Shown here: positions 1-9,110 of the stretch, one piece after another | Position numbering within the stretch: the stretch's first letter is position 1 | How the letters are laid out: the number at the start of each line of letters is the position of its first letter | Source of the DNA: VXMT01 sp965204835 | Lineage (GTDB): Bacteria; Chloroflexota; Dehalococcoidia; UBA2979 | Length of the DNA stretch: 64,000 bases | Assembly (NCBI GenBank): GCA_965204835.1 | Contig: OZ242017.1 | Location: 1,674,001-1,738,000 of the forward strand | Direction of reading: 5' to 3' | Translations under genes and position numbers: made by a program | Notes under the pieces: generated by a model | The model's input: the letters and a program-made list of their open reading frames with translations, nothing else | Databases searched by the model: none | Told to the model about the DNA's origin: nothing

Positions 1-481
1 GCCGCCCTCAACCCTGGTCGATGAGGTGCTGGCCGAAGCGCTTACTCATCAGGAACGTGCCGCGCACGTTCACGCGGATCACGAGGTCCCACCAGTCGAT
101 CGGCATGTCGACGACCGGCACGCGGTCCGCGCCGCGCGCGGCGGCGGCGTTGTTCACCACGAAGTCGACGCGCCCGAACTCGTCGAGCACCTGCGCGAGC
201 AGTGCCTGCACCGCGTCGTCGTCGGAGACGTCGCTCACGACTGGCAGCGCGCGGCTCCCCATCGCCTTGATCTCCTCGGCGACGGAGTCGATGTCGCGCC
301 AGCCGGCGGCCTGCTCGTCTTCGGGGTAGCGGTCGGGGGACCGGCCCGTGCCGGTGACGACGACGCTGGCGCCGGCGGCGCCGAACGCCTTCGCGATCTC
401 GCGCCCGATGCTGCGCATGCGTCCCGCGCCGGTGACGACCGCGACCTTGCCCTCGATGCCCGTGAGTTCCATGGCTCGCAC
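1..481 (-). pseudogene. SDR family oxidoreductase, 5' part, frame broken at window edge
   Basis: N-terminal half of a short-chain dehydrogenase/reductase, a family of NAD(P)-dependent alcohol or ketone oxidoreductases. The Rossmann nucleotide motif VTGAGRMRSIGREIA lies at about residues 15-29 and the NNAAAARG segment (the NNAG position) at about 109. The catalytic Ser-Tyr-Lys would lie beyond the window. The ATG is at 479-481. The frame meets a TGA at 8-10 right after HLIDQG, where SDRs normally continue Gly-Gly-(R/K)-Ile. Removing one T (an A on the plus strand at 10/11) restores Q-G-E-G-G, so a single extra base is the simplest explanation. It resembles the other one-base disruptions up to 2.6 kb. 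Family is clear; substrate unknown. Confidence 0.75.
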
Positions 482-553
482 CTCCCGCGCGCAGGGTACG
501 CGAGCAGAGGCGTGCGAGGGGCCTGCGGCGGCAGGACTCGAGGGGCCCTAGCG

Positions 554-958
554 CTAGTCGTCGAAGGGGTTGAGCACGGGTACGCCGAGTTGCTCGAAGT
601 CCCGGACGTTCCGGGTCACGATCGTGAGCTGATTGACGATCGCGATTGCGGCGATCATGGCGTCATAGGTGAGGGTCTCGGACTGGCGATGTCTCAGTCG
701 CGCCCATTGTCTGAAGGCGGTCTCGTCCAGGGGGAGGACGTCGAACGCGAGCAAGACCCTGCCGAGCCAGGCTTCGATTTCCTCAGCCCTCGACTGATCC
801 TGTTCGCGCGTGATCTCAATGCCCGCCTGAAGCTCACCGAGCGTCACGGCGGACAGGTACAGGTCAGCGGGCCGGACTCGCCCCATCCACTCCATCACAC
901 CACGGTTTGGGCGGGAGCGTCGCAATTCCGAGACGACGTTCGTGTCCAAAAGGTACAT
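554..958 (-). CDS. vapC: VapC/FitB-type PIN-domain toxin
   Basis: A 134-residue PIN-domain ribonuclease, the toxin half of a type II toxin-antitoxin pair; family members cleave RNA when not bound by antitoxin. The acidic metal-binding residues are visible: Asp5 in LLDTNV, Glu42 in TLGELQAG, Asp99 in LTYDAMIAA and Asp120 in TRNVRDF. Length and spacing are normal for VapC. It starts with ATG six bases after the restored stop of the upstream antitoxin, giving standard antitoxin-toxin order. The toxin frame is intact although the antitoxin frame is broken. If the break were real the cell would carry an unneutralised toxin, which favours sequence error in the antitoxin. Confidence 0.9.
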   Translation of the reverse strand: MYLLDTNVVSELRRSRPNRGVMEWMGRVRPADLYLSAVTLGELQAGIEITREQDQSRAEEIEAWLGRVLLAFDVLPLDETAFRQWARLRHRQSETLTYDAMIAAIAIVNQLTIVTRNVRDFEQLGVPVLNPFDD

Positions 959-964
959 GCGTGC

Positions 965-1226
965 CTACTCGAAGCGAGGTATAGGTCGCATCGGTGGCTC
1001 AACACGCGGCGGGGCGAGATCCTCAATTCGCGCTCCAGGCTCAAGCAACACCTCTTTGCGGTCGAGTGGCCCTGGAGCGCTCTATCTGACGCCACTGCTC
1101 GATCGGGATCACCACCGCGGTCTCAACGCCGCGACGCGTTACCACCTGCGGCCCGTCTCTCAGGGTCGCCTCGATCAGCTCGCTGAATCGGGCCTTCGCT
1201 TCCTGTACCTGCCAGCTACGGCTCAT
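965..1226 (-). CDS. Phd/YefM-type antitoxin, apparent one-base frameshift
   Basis: Antitoxin partner of the PIN toxin. The open frame from ATG 1226 runs only to a stop at 1041-1043 (61 residues) and contains the Phd/YefM DNA-binding fold: QVQEAKARFSELIE, then VVTRRGVETAVVIP and an EQWRQIE helix. Phd-type antitoxins need a C-terminal tail that wraps the toxin. Skipping one base near 1044-1054 gives a continuous 86-residue protein with a tail (LLEPGARIEDLAPPR and onward) ending at a TAG at 965-967, just before the toxin ATG. The intact frame is therefore 1041-1226 and the likely true gene 965-1226. It should bind DNA and repress its own promoter, as the family does. Confidence 0.7.
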
Positions 1227-1296
1227 TCGGCACCCCCCATCACGCGTCGAGCAGACTAGTCACCAGTCTAGTCCGTGCACTAGGAGACGTCGATCG

Positions 1297-2929
1297 CTAC
1301 CCCACCGGCTGCACCCGCTCGCCCGAACGTGCCCCGTCGGAATCGAGCGACACCAAGGCGATCATGCCGCCGTGCGTGAGCGCCGGCGTCCCGCCGTTCG
1401 ACGGCGACCCACCGTTCGACGCAGGCGCCGGCAGCGACGCCGCGACGGCGTCCGGCTCCTCGTCGCCCTCGCCGCGCATGAGGCTGTCCGCCTCCTCGCG
1501 CGTCATGCGGCCCTCGGCGACGGCCGTGGCGGCCTGCGCGGGGGAGAGCTTCGCGGCGCGGCCGGGCGTGACACGGAGCTGGCGGATCTGCTTGCTGAAG
1601 ATGAAGAACCCGAGGAGCGTCAGGATCATCAGCGCCGATGCACCCGCGACCGAGGCCGGAGCCCCGATGATGTCGGCGAGGATCGTCATCGGCAGCACGC
1701 CAAGCGGCATCATCCCGAACGACATCATCAGCATCGACAGCACGCGGGCCGCGGTAGCGCTCCGGCACGCGCGCCTGGATGACCGAGTTGTTCGTGGTCA
1801 TGAACAGCATGCCGCCGACGTTGCCGAGAGCGAAGAAGACGGTGGCGACGGCGAAGACCGGGGTCAGCGCGAAGGCGATGAAGAACGCGCCCTGGATCAC
1901 CGCGCCGGCGAGCATGATGCGGCCCTTGAGCGGCATCGTGTCCATGCTCGTCGAGACCAGCGCGCCGATCAGCCCGCCCACGCCGGCCGAGGCCATGAGG
2001 ATGCCGAGCGCCGTCGGCCCCATCGCGAAGACCTCCTCGGCGAACACCGGCAGCACGAGCTGCACGGGGAAGGCGAAGAGCGGCATGACCAGGCCGGTGA
2101 GGATGAGCAGGCGGATCAGCGGGTTGGTCATCGAGTAGCGGAAGCCCTCGGCCATCTCCTTCATGAAGCCTTCGTTGTCGGCCTTCGACACCATGCCGTG
2201 GCGCGGGAGGAGCAGCGTCGTGGCGATCGCGACGCAGTAGAGCAGCACCGAGAACGTCCACACTGGGACCGATGCCGAGCGGGACGAGCAGCACCCCGGC
2301 GATCGCGGGGCCGATGATGCGCGTGAAGTTCATCCCGCCCATCTGCAGCGAGACGGCGTTCATCATCTTGTGCTGCGGGATGAGCTGCGGGACCAGCGCG
2401 TTCCTCGCCGGCATCGCGAGCGAGATCGTGAGGCCGAGGAAGACCGAGCCGACGAGCAGGTGCCAGAACTCGATCATGTCGGCGAAGATCAGCACCGCCA
2501 GCACCGTGTTCGCCACGGCCAACGATCGACTGCGTGAAGAGCAGCAGCGTGCGCTTGTTGTAGCGGTCCGCGATCACCCCGCCCGAACGGCGAGACGAAG
2601 AGCATCGGCAGCGCGATGCCGAGCGCGACGAGGCCGAGCGCGGAGGCGGCGTTGGTCAGCTCGAACGCGAGATACCCGCGCAGGAGCTGGTTCATCTGCA
2701 TGGCCATGAAGAAGGCGAGGTTGCCGCCGAAGTAGATGGCGTAGTCGCGCTCGCTGAGGGCCGTGAAGGTGCGTCCCCACTCGCCGAGGCTGCGCGGCGC
2801 CTTCGCGCTCGCGCGTGCCTCCATCATCGACATCGGGCGGCCGCCGGCCTGCGCCCCGTTGGTCGGGGCGGTGGCGTGCGCGCCGTTCGTCACAGTCGTT
2901 GTGTGCGAGCCGTTGGCTCTGCCGTTCAT
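1297..2929 (-). pseudogene. MFS exporter (EntS/MFS_3-like) with four one-base frameshifts
   Basis: Major facilitator superfamily permease in five consecutive frames. Segments: 2929 to about 2584 (N-terminus and first helices), about 2584-2521 (loop IADRYNKR, typical of MFS between helices 2 and 3), about 2521-2266, about 2266-1747, and about 1747-1297. Each step equals one extra base, and removing four bases gives exactly 543 codons (542 residues). Candidate extra bases lie in GGG/CCC or TT runs at about 2584, 2521, 2266 and 1747. Protein similarity continues across every junction, so little else has decayed. The hydrophilic C-tail contains ALTHGGM, shared with other MFS tails here. Either sequencing error or very recent inactivation; export substrate unknown. 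Confidence 0.8.
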
Positions 2930-3105
2930 GCAACTCCAGTCGGTACGCGCCGGACCGCGACGGCGACAGGCCGCGCTCGCCTCGGACGAGGCAGGTGCCC
3001 GCGCGCGCAGCGTTCGGTGGCTCTTCCACCTTACGTGAGGTTTCGATTTGCCGCCAGTCGGAGCGGCCGGGCGGCGCGACGGCCGGACGCGTCAGCGGCG
3101 GCGGA

Positions 3106-3927
3106 TCAGGGACTGGTGGCGATGGCCTCGCCGAACGCGAGCGCGCCGACGGCGCCCTCGACGGCGCCCCACTCGTCGACGGCCTCACGCAGGAAGTCGA
3201 ACTGCTCCTGGGTGGAGATGCCGAGATGGATCGCCGCCGCGATGATGTGCGGCTGGAAGAACCAGTCGACGACAAAGCCGTGGAAGAACGCGACGTCCTC
3301 GTCCGTGCCGAACGTGCCGAACGAGCCGCTCGGCTGGATCCCCGTGAAGCCCGCGTCGAGGAGCACCCGCTTCAACTCGCGCCCCATCTGGGGGTGGCCG
3401 CCGTTGGCCCCGAGGAGCTTCCCGAAGATGGTCCACGCCTCGTGTACCTCGGGCTCCACCGGCTCGAGGAAGCACGACGTGAGGATCAGCTCGCGGGCCG
3501 CGAACAGGCCGCCGGGCTTGAGCACGCGCCTCACCTCGGCCAGCACTGCAGCGGTATCGGGGATGTGCATGAGCACTGCGTGACAGTGCACTACGTCGAA
3601 CTCGCCATCCGCGAACGGCAGGTCCGTCGCGTCGCCGACGTCGAACGTGGCGTTTGCGTGGCCGCCGGCCTCCGCCGCGGCGCGCGCCTTCGCGACCTCC
3701 GACTCCTCGAGGTCCACGCCGCGCACTTCGCCCGGCGAGACCACGTCCGCGAGCCCGACCGAGATCGTGCCGGGACCGCAGCCCAGGTCGAGCACGCGCA
3801 TGCCGGGCTGGAGGTGTGGCAGCAGGTGGGCCGCGTGGGTCGCCGCGCTGCGGCGGTCGAGGAGCTGCTGGAACTCCTCGTTGTAGCCCATCGTGTACTC
3901 GGCCTCGCGCGTGGTCTCTCCGGTCAT
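3106..3927 (-). CDS. Class I SAM-dependent methyltransferase (UbiE/Methyltransf_25 type)
   Basis: A 273-residue cytoplasmic methyltransferase. Motif I VLDLGCGPGT lies in the N-terminal third, followed by the acidic ribose-binding position in VRGVDLEESE, DATDLPFADGEFD, and the post-motif helix HAVLMHIPDT with LKPGG. This is the ubiquinone/menaquinone or sterol methyltransferase-like subgroup, but the C-terminal third (HGFVVDWFFQPHII) is not the UbiE form, so the acceptor cannot be named. ATG 3927 is chosen because GGGAG sits upstream; a longer in-frame start at 4005 adds a basic, low-complexity leader. A short palindrome at 3954-3968 lies directly upstream and may be its operator. Confidence 0.85.
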   Translation of the reverse strand: MTGETTREAEYTMGYNEEFQQLLDRRSAATHAAHLLPHLQPGMRVLDLGCGPGTISVGLADVVSPGEVRGVDLEESEVAKARAAAEAGGHANATFDVGDATDLPFADGEFDVVHCHAVLMHIPDTAAVLAEVRRVLKPGGLFAARELILTSCFLEPVEPEVHEAWTIFGKLLGANGGHPQMGRELKRVLLDAGFTGIQPSGSFGTFGTDEDVAFFHGFVVDWFFQPHIIAAAIHLGISTQEQFDFLREAVDEWGAVEGAVGALAFGEAIATSP

Positions 3928-3953
3928 CTCCGGCTCCCTGCCTCTCCGAGTCG

Positions 3954-3968
3954 CGATACAGAGTATCG
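3954..3968. promoter_or_regulatory. Short palindrome upstream of methyltransferase
   Basis: CGATAC-AGA-GTATCG, a perfect 6-bp inverted repeat with a 3-base centre, 27 bp upstream of the methyltransferase ATG in AT-richer sequence. Position suggests a repressor site or part of the promoter. No regulator gene is adjacent. Weak evidence beyond symmetry and location. Confidence 0.35.
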
Positions 3969-4056
3969 AGGCAGGGGCTGTATTACGCACGTAGAGCCGG
4001 GGCATGGACCCGGCTCCAACGTCTGGTCTGACCGTGCCGGCGCGCCGGCGTCGCGA

Positions 4057-5001
4057 CTACTCCGAGGCGATCTCCCCGAGCAGTTCGAGCGTGCGCCGCC
4101 GCGCCTCCGAGCCGCCCTCGGGCAGCTGCACGATCGCGGCCAGCATCTCGTCGACGCCGTACTCGCCGATCGACCGCACGCGGTCGCCGACCTCGTTGGC
4201 GGAGCCCGAGATGATGAGGCCGTCGGCCATGCGGTCGGTGAACTCGCCGCCCGCTGCCTCCTCGTAGCCCGCGGCCTGGAGCATGCGCGAGTAGAACGGG
4301 AGCCGCTGGTAGAAGCCGAACTGCTGCCGGGCCGCCGCGCGGACGGCCTCGCGGTCCTCGCTGACGACGATCGGCGTGTGCACGATCATCGCCGGCTTCG
4401 GGCGGCCCGCGGCGTCGGCGCCCTCCTGCTGGGCGGGCGTGGCGACGTCGCGGATGTACGGCAGCGGGCACATCCACGAGATGCCGCCCTCGGTCAGCTC
4501 GCCGCTGAGGCGGAACGACCCAGTCCGCAGCGCCGAGATCATGACCCGCACCTGCGTCGGCCCGGCGATGCGCGCGTGCGCGCTCAACTGCTCGCCGTCG
4601 AAGTCCACCTCGCCCTCGTTGAGCAGCGCGTTGAGGACCGTGACGTACTCGCGGAGGTGGCTGAGCGGCTTGTTGAACGGCAGCCCCCACGTGCCCTCGA
4701 TGGCCGGCCGGTGGCTCGGCCCCACGCCGAGCTTGAGCCGGCCGGGGGCGAGCTGGTCCACGGTCATCGCGCCCTGCGCCATCGTGATCGGGTGGCGCGG
4801 GTACGTTGGCACGATCGAGGTGCCGAAGGTGATCCGCTCGGCCCGGTGGGCGGCCGACGCGAAGACCGCGAACGGGTCAGGCGCCGCGCCGCCGACGGTG
4901 AGCCACGCGGTGTCGAGGCCGAGCTCATCAGCCTCGACGATGCGTTCGATGAGCCCCGGCGCGTCGGCCGCGACGATGTGGACGCTGAGCGGGACGGCCA
5001 C
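4057..5001 (-). CDS. LLM-class (luciferase-like) flavin-dependent oxidoreductase
   Basis: A 314-residue TIM-barrel protein of the bacterial luciferase-like family. Members use F420 or FMN to oxidise or monooxygenate small organics. Family segments: GLDTAWLTVGG near the N-terminus, ITFGTSIVPTYPRHPITMAQ (the bulge after the third strand), LAPGRLKLGVGPSHRP, and a C-terminal VGDRVRSIGEYGVDEML that caps the barrel. GTG 5001 is chosen because it follows the upstream crotonase stop by two bases (same strand), implying translational coupling. The pairing points to catabolism of a CoA-linked substrate, but neither cofactor nor substrate can be read directly. Confidence 0.85.
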   Translation of the reverse strand: MAVPLSVHIVAADAPGLIERIVEADELGLDTAWLTVGGAAPDPFAVFASAAHRAERITFGTSIVPTYPRHPITMAQGAMTVDQLAPGRLKLGVGPSHRPAIEGTWGLPFNKPLSHLREYVTVLNALLNEGEVDFDGEQLSAHARIAGPTQVRVMISALRTGSFRLSGELTEGGISWMCPLPYIRDVATPAQQEGADAAGRPKPAMIVHTPIVVSEDREAVRAAARQQFGFYQRLPFYSRMLQAAGYEEAAGGEFTDRMADGLIISGSANEVGDRVRSIGEYGVDEMLAAIVQLPEGGSEARRRTLELLGEIASE

Positions 5002-5003
5002 CG

Positions 5004-5768
5004 CTAGCGCCCGACGTAGTTCGGCTGGCGCTTCTCGGCGAAGGCGATCTTCGCCTCCTGCGCGTCCTCGGTGCGCTGCAGGATCGCCGTGCGGGTCTGC
5101 TCGAAGCGGTAGCCGTTGCGAAGGTCCATGTCCTCGATGACGTTGAGGTTCTCCTTGGCGAGGCGGATGCCGATCGGCATCTTCGAGGCGATCTCCTCGG
5201 CCTCGGCCATCGCCACGTCCAGCAGGTCCTCGACAGCCACGACGCGGTCCACGGCGCCGAGGCGGTAGGACTCCTGCGCGTCGAGGCGCCGCGCGGTGTA
5301 GTGCATCATCCGCACGACGTGCTGCGGGAACAGCCGCATCGCGTGGCGCGCGCCGCCGAGCAGCCCGACGTCGATCTCCGGCAGGCCGAAGACCGCGCGC
5401 TCCGAGGCGATCAGGTAGTCGCACGACGCCGCGATGGCGAGCCCGGCCCCGAGGGCGGGCCCGTTGATCGCGCCGATCACCGGCACCGCGCACTCCATGA
5501 TCGAGTAGAAGTTCTCACGGCCCTCGCGCGAGCCCGTGCGCTCCGGCCGCAGCGCGCGGTCGCCACGCGCGGCAGCCTTGATGTCGGCGCCGGCGCAGAA
5601 GACGCGGTCGCCCTGCCCGGTCAGGACCACGACGCGCGCGTCCTCGTCGGCCGTGATGGCGTCGAACGTGCCCTGGATGTCCCACTCGGGGGACATGGCG
5701 TTGACGGGTGGGTTGTCGAAGACGACGAGCCGGACGTGGCCATGCTCCTCGACGCGTAGCTCGGACAT
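5004..5768 (-). CDS. Enoyl-CoA hydratase/isomerase (crotonase) family protein
   Basis: A 254-residue crotonase-fold enzyme acting on acyl-CoA thioesters. The oxyanion-hole segments are FCAGADIKAA and NGPALGAGLAIA. At the two classical catalytic glutamates, the second is kept (FGLPEIDVGLLGG) while the first is replaced in GAGLAIAASCD, so straightforward hydratase activity is not assured; isomerase, hydrolase or decarboxylase activity is possible. ATG 5768 has a GGAGCG-like ribosome site. Its stop lies two bases before the GTG of the luciferase-like oxidoreductase, suggesting one transcript. The next crotonase upstream (5812-6630) is on the same strand 43 bp away. Confidence 0.9.
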   Translation of the reverse strand: MSELRVEEHGHVRLVVFDNPPVNAMSPEWDIQGTFDAITADEDARVVVLTGQGDRVFCAGADIKAAARGDRALRPERTGSREGRENFYSIMECAVPVIGAINGPALGAGLAIAASCDYLIASERAVFGLPEIDVGLLGGARHAMRLFPQHVVRMMHYTARRLDAQESYRLGAVDRVVAVEDLLDVAMAEAEEIASKMPIGIRLAKENLNVIEDMDLRNGYRFEQTRTAILQRTEDAQEAKIAFAEKRQPNYVGR

Positions 5769-5811
5769 CGTGCGCTCCTTCCAGGCGGCAATGAGCCGCC
5801 GTGTGTGTGCT

Positions 5812-6630
5812 CTAGCGGCCGACGAAGACGGGGTCGCGGCGCTCCAGGAAGGAGTTGACGCCTTCGATGCCGTCCTCGCTCGTGAACATGATGTTGACGA
5901 ACGGGCTGGTGAGGTCTTGCACGCGCGCGAGGTCGTTCTCCTCGAGCATGTACACCATGCGCTTGATCGCGGCCATGCTCAGCGGCGGGCCGCTCGCGAT
6001 CTCGGTCGCCAGCGCGATGGAGCGCTCCATCAGCTCGTCGCGCGGCACCACCTCCAGCACGAGGCCGAGGTCGAGCGCCTCCTGCGCGCTGATCCGGCGA
6101 CCCGTGAACATGAGCTCGAGGCCACGCTGCGCGCCGACCACCTTCGGCAGCAGGTAGCCGAGGCCGAAGTCGGCGATGATGCCGCGCTTCGTCTGGGCGA
6201 CCTGGAAGACCGCGTCGTCGGCCGCGATCCGCAGGTCGGTCGCCAGCGCCAGCCCGAAGCCCATGCCGACGCAGTAGCCGTTGATCGCGGCGATGATCGG
6301 CACGTCGCAGTCGCGGAGGTGACGGATCGCGTAGTTCTCGCCGTGCGCGCGCCGCCACGGGGGCCGCTTCGCATCCATGTCCGCGCCGGGGAAGGTGGTG
6401 ACGTCGCCGCCGGCGCAGAACGCGCGGCCCTCGCCGGACAGCACGATCGCCCGCACGTCGTACTCGCCCTCGTTGAGGCGGTCGACGAAGCCGTTGATCT
6501 CGGTCTGCATGGCCGGCGCCCAGGCGTTGAGCTTCTCCGGCCGGTTCAGCTTGACGATCGCGACCTGGTCGCGCATCTCGACGCTGATCGCGTCGTACTT
6601 CGTCTCCGTCGTCGTCATGGTCGTGGTCAT
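5812..6630 (-). CDS. Enoyl-CoA hydratase/isomerase family protein
   Basis: A 272-residue crotonase-family protein with FCAGGDVTTF (CoA/oxyanion loop) and INGYCVGMGFGLALATD. Both classical catalytic glutamates are replaced (Gly in GMGFGLA, Gln in FQVAQTKRG), while IIADFG supplies an acidic residue where PaaG-like isomerases have their active-site Asp. It is therefore more likely an isomerase-like or altered enzyme than a hydratase. The closest relative in the window by eye is the protein at 20074-20868, which shares the WRR-x-H loop and the QxKRGI stretch. ATG 6630 follows GAGGAGGAACC, a strong ribosome site; the second ATG at 6618 is less well placed. Confidence 0.9.
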   Translation of the reverse strand: MTTTMTTTETKYDAISVEMRDQVAIVKLNRPEKLNAWAPAMQTEINGFVDRLNEGEYDVRAIVLSGEGRAFCAGGDVTTFPGADMDAKRPPWRRAHGENYAIRHLRDCDVPIIAAINGYCVGMGFGLALATDLRIAADDAVFQVAQTKRGIIADFGLGYLLPKVVGAQRGLELMFTGRRISAQEALDLGLVLEVVPRDELMERSIALATEIASGPPLSMAAIKRMVYMLEENDLARVQDLTSPFVNIMFTSEDGIEGVNSFLERRDPVFVGR

Positions 6631-6713
6631 GGTTCCTCCTCGAGCCCGGCGGGCCCGGCTGTACTTGCGTGTGCGCATGCTACCGCGTGCGAGGGCCAGT
6701 GGGTGAGGCCGCC

Positions 6714-6989
6714 CTACGGCGCCGGGTCGCGTTCGGCCGCCCGGTCGCGCGTGCGGCGCGCGGGGGCGTCGCCGCGCCACGGGTCGCGGCCGGCGCGTCG
6801 CGCGATGGCGCGCCGGTAGGCGGGCATGATGACGAGCAGCAGCGCCCCGATCAGCCCGGCGAGCCCGAAGACGCCGAAGGCGGCGCCCGCGAGGGCGGCC
6901 ACCGCGCGATGGCGGGTCCCGTCGCTGAGCATGGCGCCGCCGACGGCCATCAGCATCGAGAGGCCGAGTGCGAGCACCAGCACTTCCAC
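6714..6989 (-). CDS. Small two-helix membrane protein, unknown function
   Basis: A 91-residue protein with two hydrophobic helices (VLVLALGLSMLMAVGG and AGAAFGVFGLAGLIGALLLV) followed by a strongly basic cytoplasmic tail rich in Arg. The GTG at 6989 is preceded at good distance by GGGGAGGAG on the minus strand, the main support for it being a gene. It is divergent from the large membrane protein at 7104, with about 110 bp between starts. No family recognised; might be a membrane tether or a small regulator of its neighbour. Confidence 0.6.
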   Translation of the reverse strand: MEVLVLALGLSMLMAVGGAMLSDGTRHRAVAALAGAAFGVFGLAGLIGALLLVIMPAYRRAIARRAGRDPWRGDAPARRTRDRAAERDPAP

Positions 6990-7103
6990 GCGCCCGGCTC
7001 CTCCCCGGCGTCGGGCTGCGGAGCGCCCGGCCGGTGCAGTGTACGGCGGGCCGGCGGATCCGAGGCGAGTGTGCCGGGCGAGCGGATAGTGCAAGATGGC
7101 AGC

Positions 7104-9029
7104 GTGCCGTGGATCCTGCGTACCGCCGCCGTCCTCGCGGGCCTGCTGTTCGCGTTCGCGCTCTTCGTCGCGCTCCTGATGCAGTCGCTGAGCACGACCC
7201 TCGCGCGCCCGGCCTTCTATCCCGAGCAGCTGGAACGCGCCGAGGTCTACGACTTCGTCATGACCGACCTCGTCGACGCGTTGATCGAGGACACGCGGCA
7301 ACTCGAGCCCGCGGACTTCGGCGAGGACTTCGAGGAGAACCCGGTCGACGCGTCCGGGCTGACCACGCAGGAGATCGCCGACGCACTGCGCCGCGCGCTC
7401 CCGCCCGAGGACCTCGAGGCGATCGTGGCGCCCGTCGTCGAGCAGATCGCGGCAGACGTCCTGGGTGAGCAGGACCAGATCACCATCACGCTCAACCTCG
7501 CCACGAACGTCGAGGCGGCCGTGCGCGAGCTGACGGCCCTGCTCCGCGAGTCCGGCGCGTACGAGCGGCTCCTGAGCGACGAGTTCGAGCCGAGGTTCGG
7601 CGAGTGGGCGGACGAGGCGCTCCCGCCGGACCGCACGGACTCCGGGTGGACGTCGTTCCTCGGTGGCGGCGACGGCCGCGCGGCCGACAACCTGCTGCGG
7701 GTCTTCAAGGCCGTGGTGACCCCCGAGTGGATCGCCGGCCAGGTGGAACGTTCCGCCAGCGAGTTCACGGGATACCTCGTCGGCCGCACCGAGGGCTTCG
7801 AGCTCCGTATCGAGCTCGAAGATGCCCAGGCAGCGGCAGCCGCAGCCGAGCTCGGAGCGATCCTGCGCGAGGCCGACGCGTACGACCTCGCGCAGGAGGC
7901 GGTCATCGAGCCGGCCGTCGAGGAGCACGTCGGCGCGTCCGTCGAGCTGCCCTACGGCGTCACCCTCACCCGCGAGGAGGCGCTCGTCGCGCTCCGGGAC
8001 GCCGTGTCGCCCGCGTGGGTGGACCGGCAGGCGGACGTGCTGGCGCGCGACGTGAGCGACTACCTGACCGGGCGCACCGACGCCTTCACGACCGCGGTCG
8101 ACATCGCGCCCGTCAAGGACGACGCCGCGTCCGCCCTCACCGACACCGCCCTCGCCACCATCGAGGCGGCGCTGGACGGCCTCCCCGCCTGCGCCACGGC
8201 CGCGGAGATCGCGGCAGCCCAGGCCGCGGATACCCGCGAGCTGCCCTCGTGCCTGCCGCCGGGGGCGACCGCCGGCGGGGTCGCGACCGAGGCCCGCCCC
8301 GCAGTCGCTGCCGCGATCGCCGAGTTCGTGGTGGAGCCGGTGCCGGACGCCGTCGCACTCACCGAGACCGACCTGCGCGACGCCGTGCGGGACGACGGGG
8401 GCGACGAGGCGATCGAGGCGCTCGACGACCTGCGCGACCTGTTCCAGGCCGGCTGGAGCTACACCGACGAGGACCTGCGCGCCGACCTCACCGAGGATGA
8501 CCGCGAGGGGCTGGACGATCTCCGTTCGCTCCTGAGCGACGGCTACGTCCTCGAGATCGCCGCCGAGGACCGGCTGGAGTGGGAAGAGTCACTGGACGGC
8601 ACGCGAGACGCGGCCGACGCGATCCGCCTGGCGCGCTGGGTGGCCTTCGTAGTCGCGGCGCTGCTGCTGATCGCGGTGGGCGCGCTCGGCGGCACGAGCT
8701 GGCGGGGGCGGGTGACCTGGGGCGCCGCGACGCTGCTCGTCGCGGCCGGCCTGGTCGCCCTCGTGTGGGGGCCGGTGTACCAGGCCGCCTCGGGCGCGGC
8801 GCTCGATGCGGCGCGCGATGAGATCGCGGCGAACCTGGACATGGACTTCGCGCTCACCGCGGAGCTGCTTGCCGACAAGCTGCTCGACGTCGGCGTGATG
8901 GTGGTCGACGAGATCGCAGCGAGCATGGTGCGCAACAGCATCGTCCTCGCCGTGGTCGCGGTGCTGGCCCTCGCCGTGTCGCTGTCGTGGGACCGGATCG
9001 CCGCCGTCGTAGCGCGGGCTCGCCGCTGA
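7104..9029 (+). CDS. Large membrane-anchored protein of unknown function with internal repeat
   Basis: 641 residues. One N-terminal membrane helix (about 5-27, WILRTAAVLAGLLFAFALF), a long acidic extracytoplasmic region, and three hydrophobic helices near the C-terminus (about 510-635). Two copies of a segment V(T/S)P(E/A)W(I/V)xxQ...Y-L-x-GRT(E/D)xF occur about 95 residues apart (near residues 203 and 300), and LRE(S/A)(G/D)AY recurs between them, so the outer part is a duplicated domain. I do not recognise the family. GTG 7104 gives a clean membrane anchor start; GTG 7089 is also in frame. Transcribed divergently from 6714-6989 and followed by an MFS gene on the same strand 81 bp downstream. 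Confidence 0.7.
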   Translation: MPWILRTAAVLAGLLFAFALFVALLMQSLSTTLARPAFYPEQLERAEVYDFVMTDLVDALIEDTRQLEPADFGEDFEENPVDASGLTTQEIADALRRALPPEDLEAIVAPVVEQIAADVLGEQDQITITLNLATNVEAAVRELTALLRESGAYERLLSDEFEPRFGEWADEALPPDRTDSGWTSFLGGGDGRAADNLLRVFKAVVTPEWIAGQVERSASEFTGYLVGRTEGFELRIELEDAQAAAAAAELGAILREADAYDLAQEAVIEPAVEEHVGASVELPYGVTLTREEALVALRDAVSPAWVDRQADVLARDVSDYLTGRTDAFTTAVDIAPVKDDAASALTDTALATIEAALDGLPACATAAEIAAAQAADTRELPSCLPPGATAGGVATEARPAVAAAIAEFVVEPVPDAVALTETDLRDAVRDDGGDEAIEALDDLRDLFQAGWSYTDEDLRADLTEDDREGLDDLRSLLSDGYVLEIAAEDRLEWEESLDGTRDAADAIRLARWVAFVVAALLLIAVGALGGTSWRGRVTWGAATLLVAAGLVALVWGPVYQAASGAALDAARDEIAANLDMDFALTAELLADKLLDVGVMVVDEIAASMVRNSIVLAVVAVLALAVSLSWDRIAAVVARARR

Positions 9030-9110
9030 ACCGGCTTCGGCACGGCCGGGCCGAGCGGCGCCCGCACCCGCCGATGGCCGTGAGCGACGCCCGCCGTATC
9101 ATGTCGCGCC

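Noticed and set aside
1297..2929. Programmed frameshifting as explanation for the broken MFS gene
   Set aside because: Four shifts of the same sign in one gene, without a common slippery sequence or stimulatory structure, are not a plausible programmed event.
2815..5007. Long open frame on the plus strand (730 codons) opposite the methyltransferase and luciferase-like genes
   Set aside because: Low-complexity Arg/Ala/Glu composition with no family resemblance, antisense to genes with clear motifs. Typical of GC-rich DNA.
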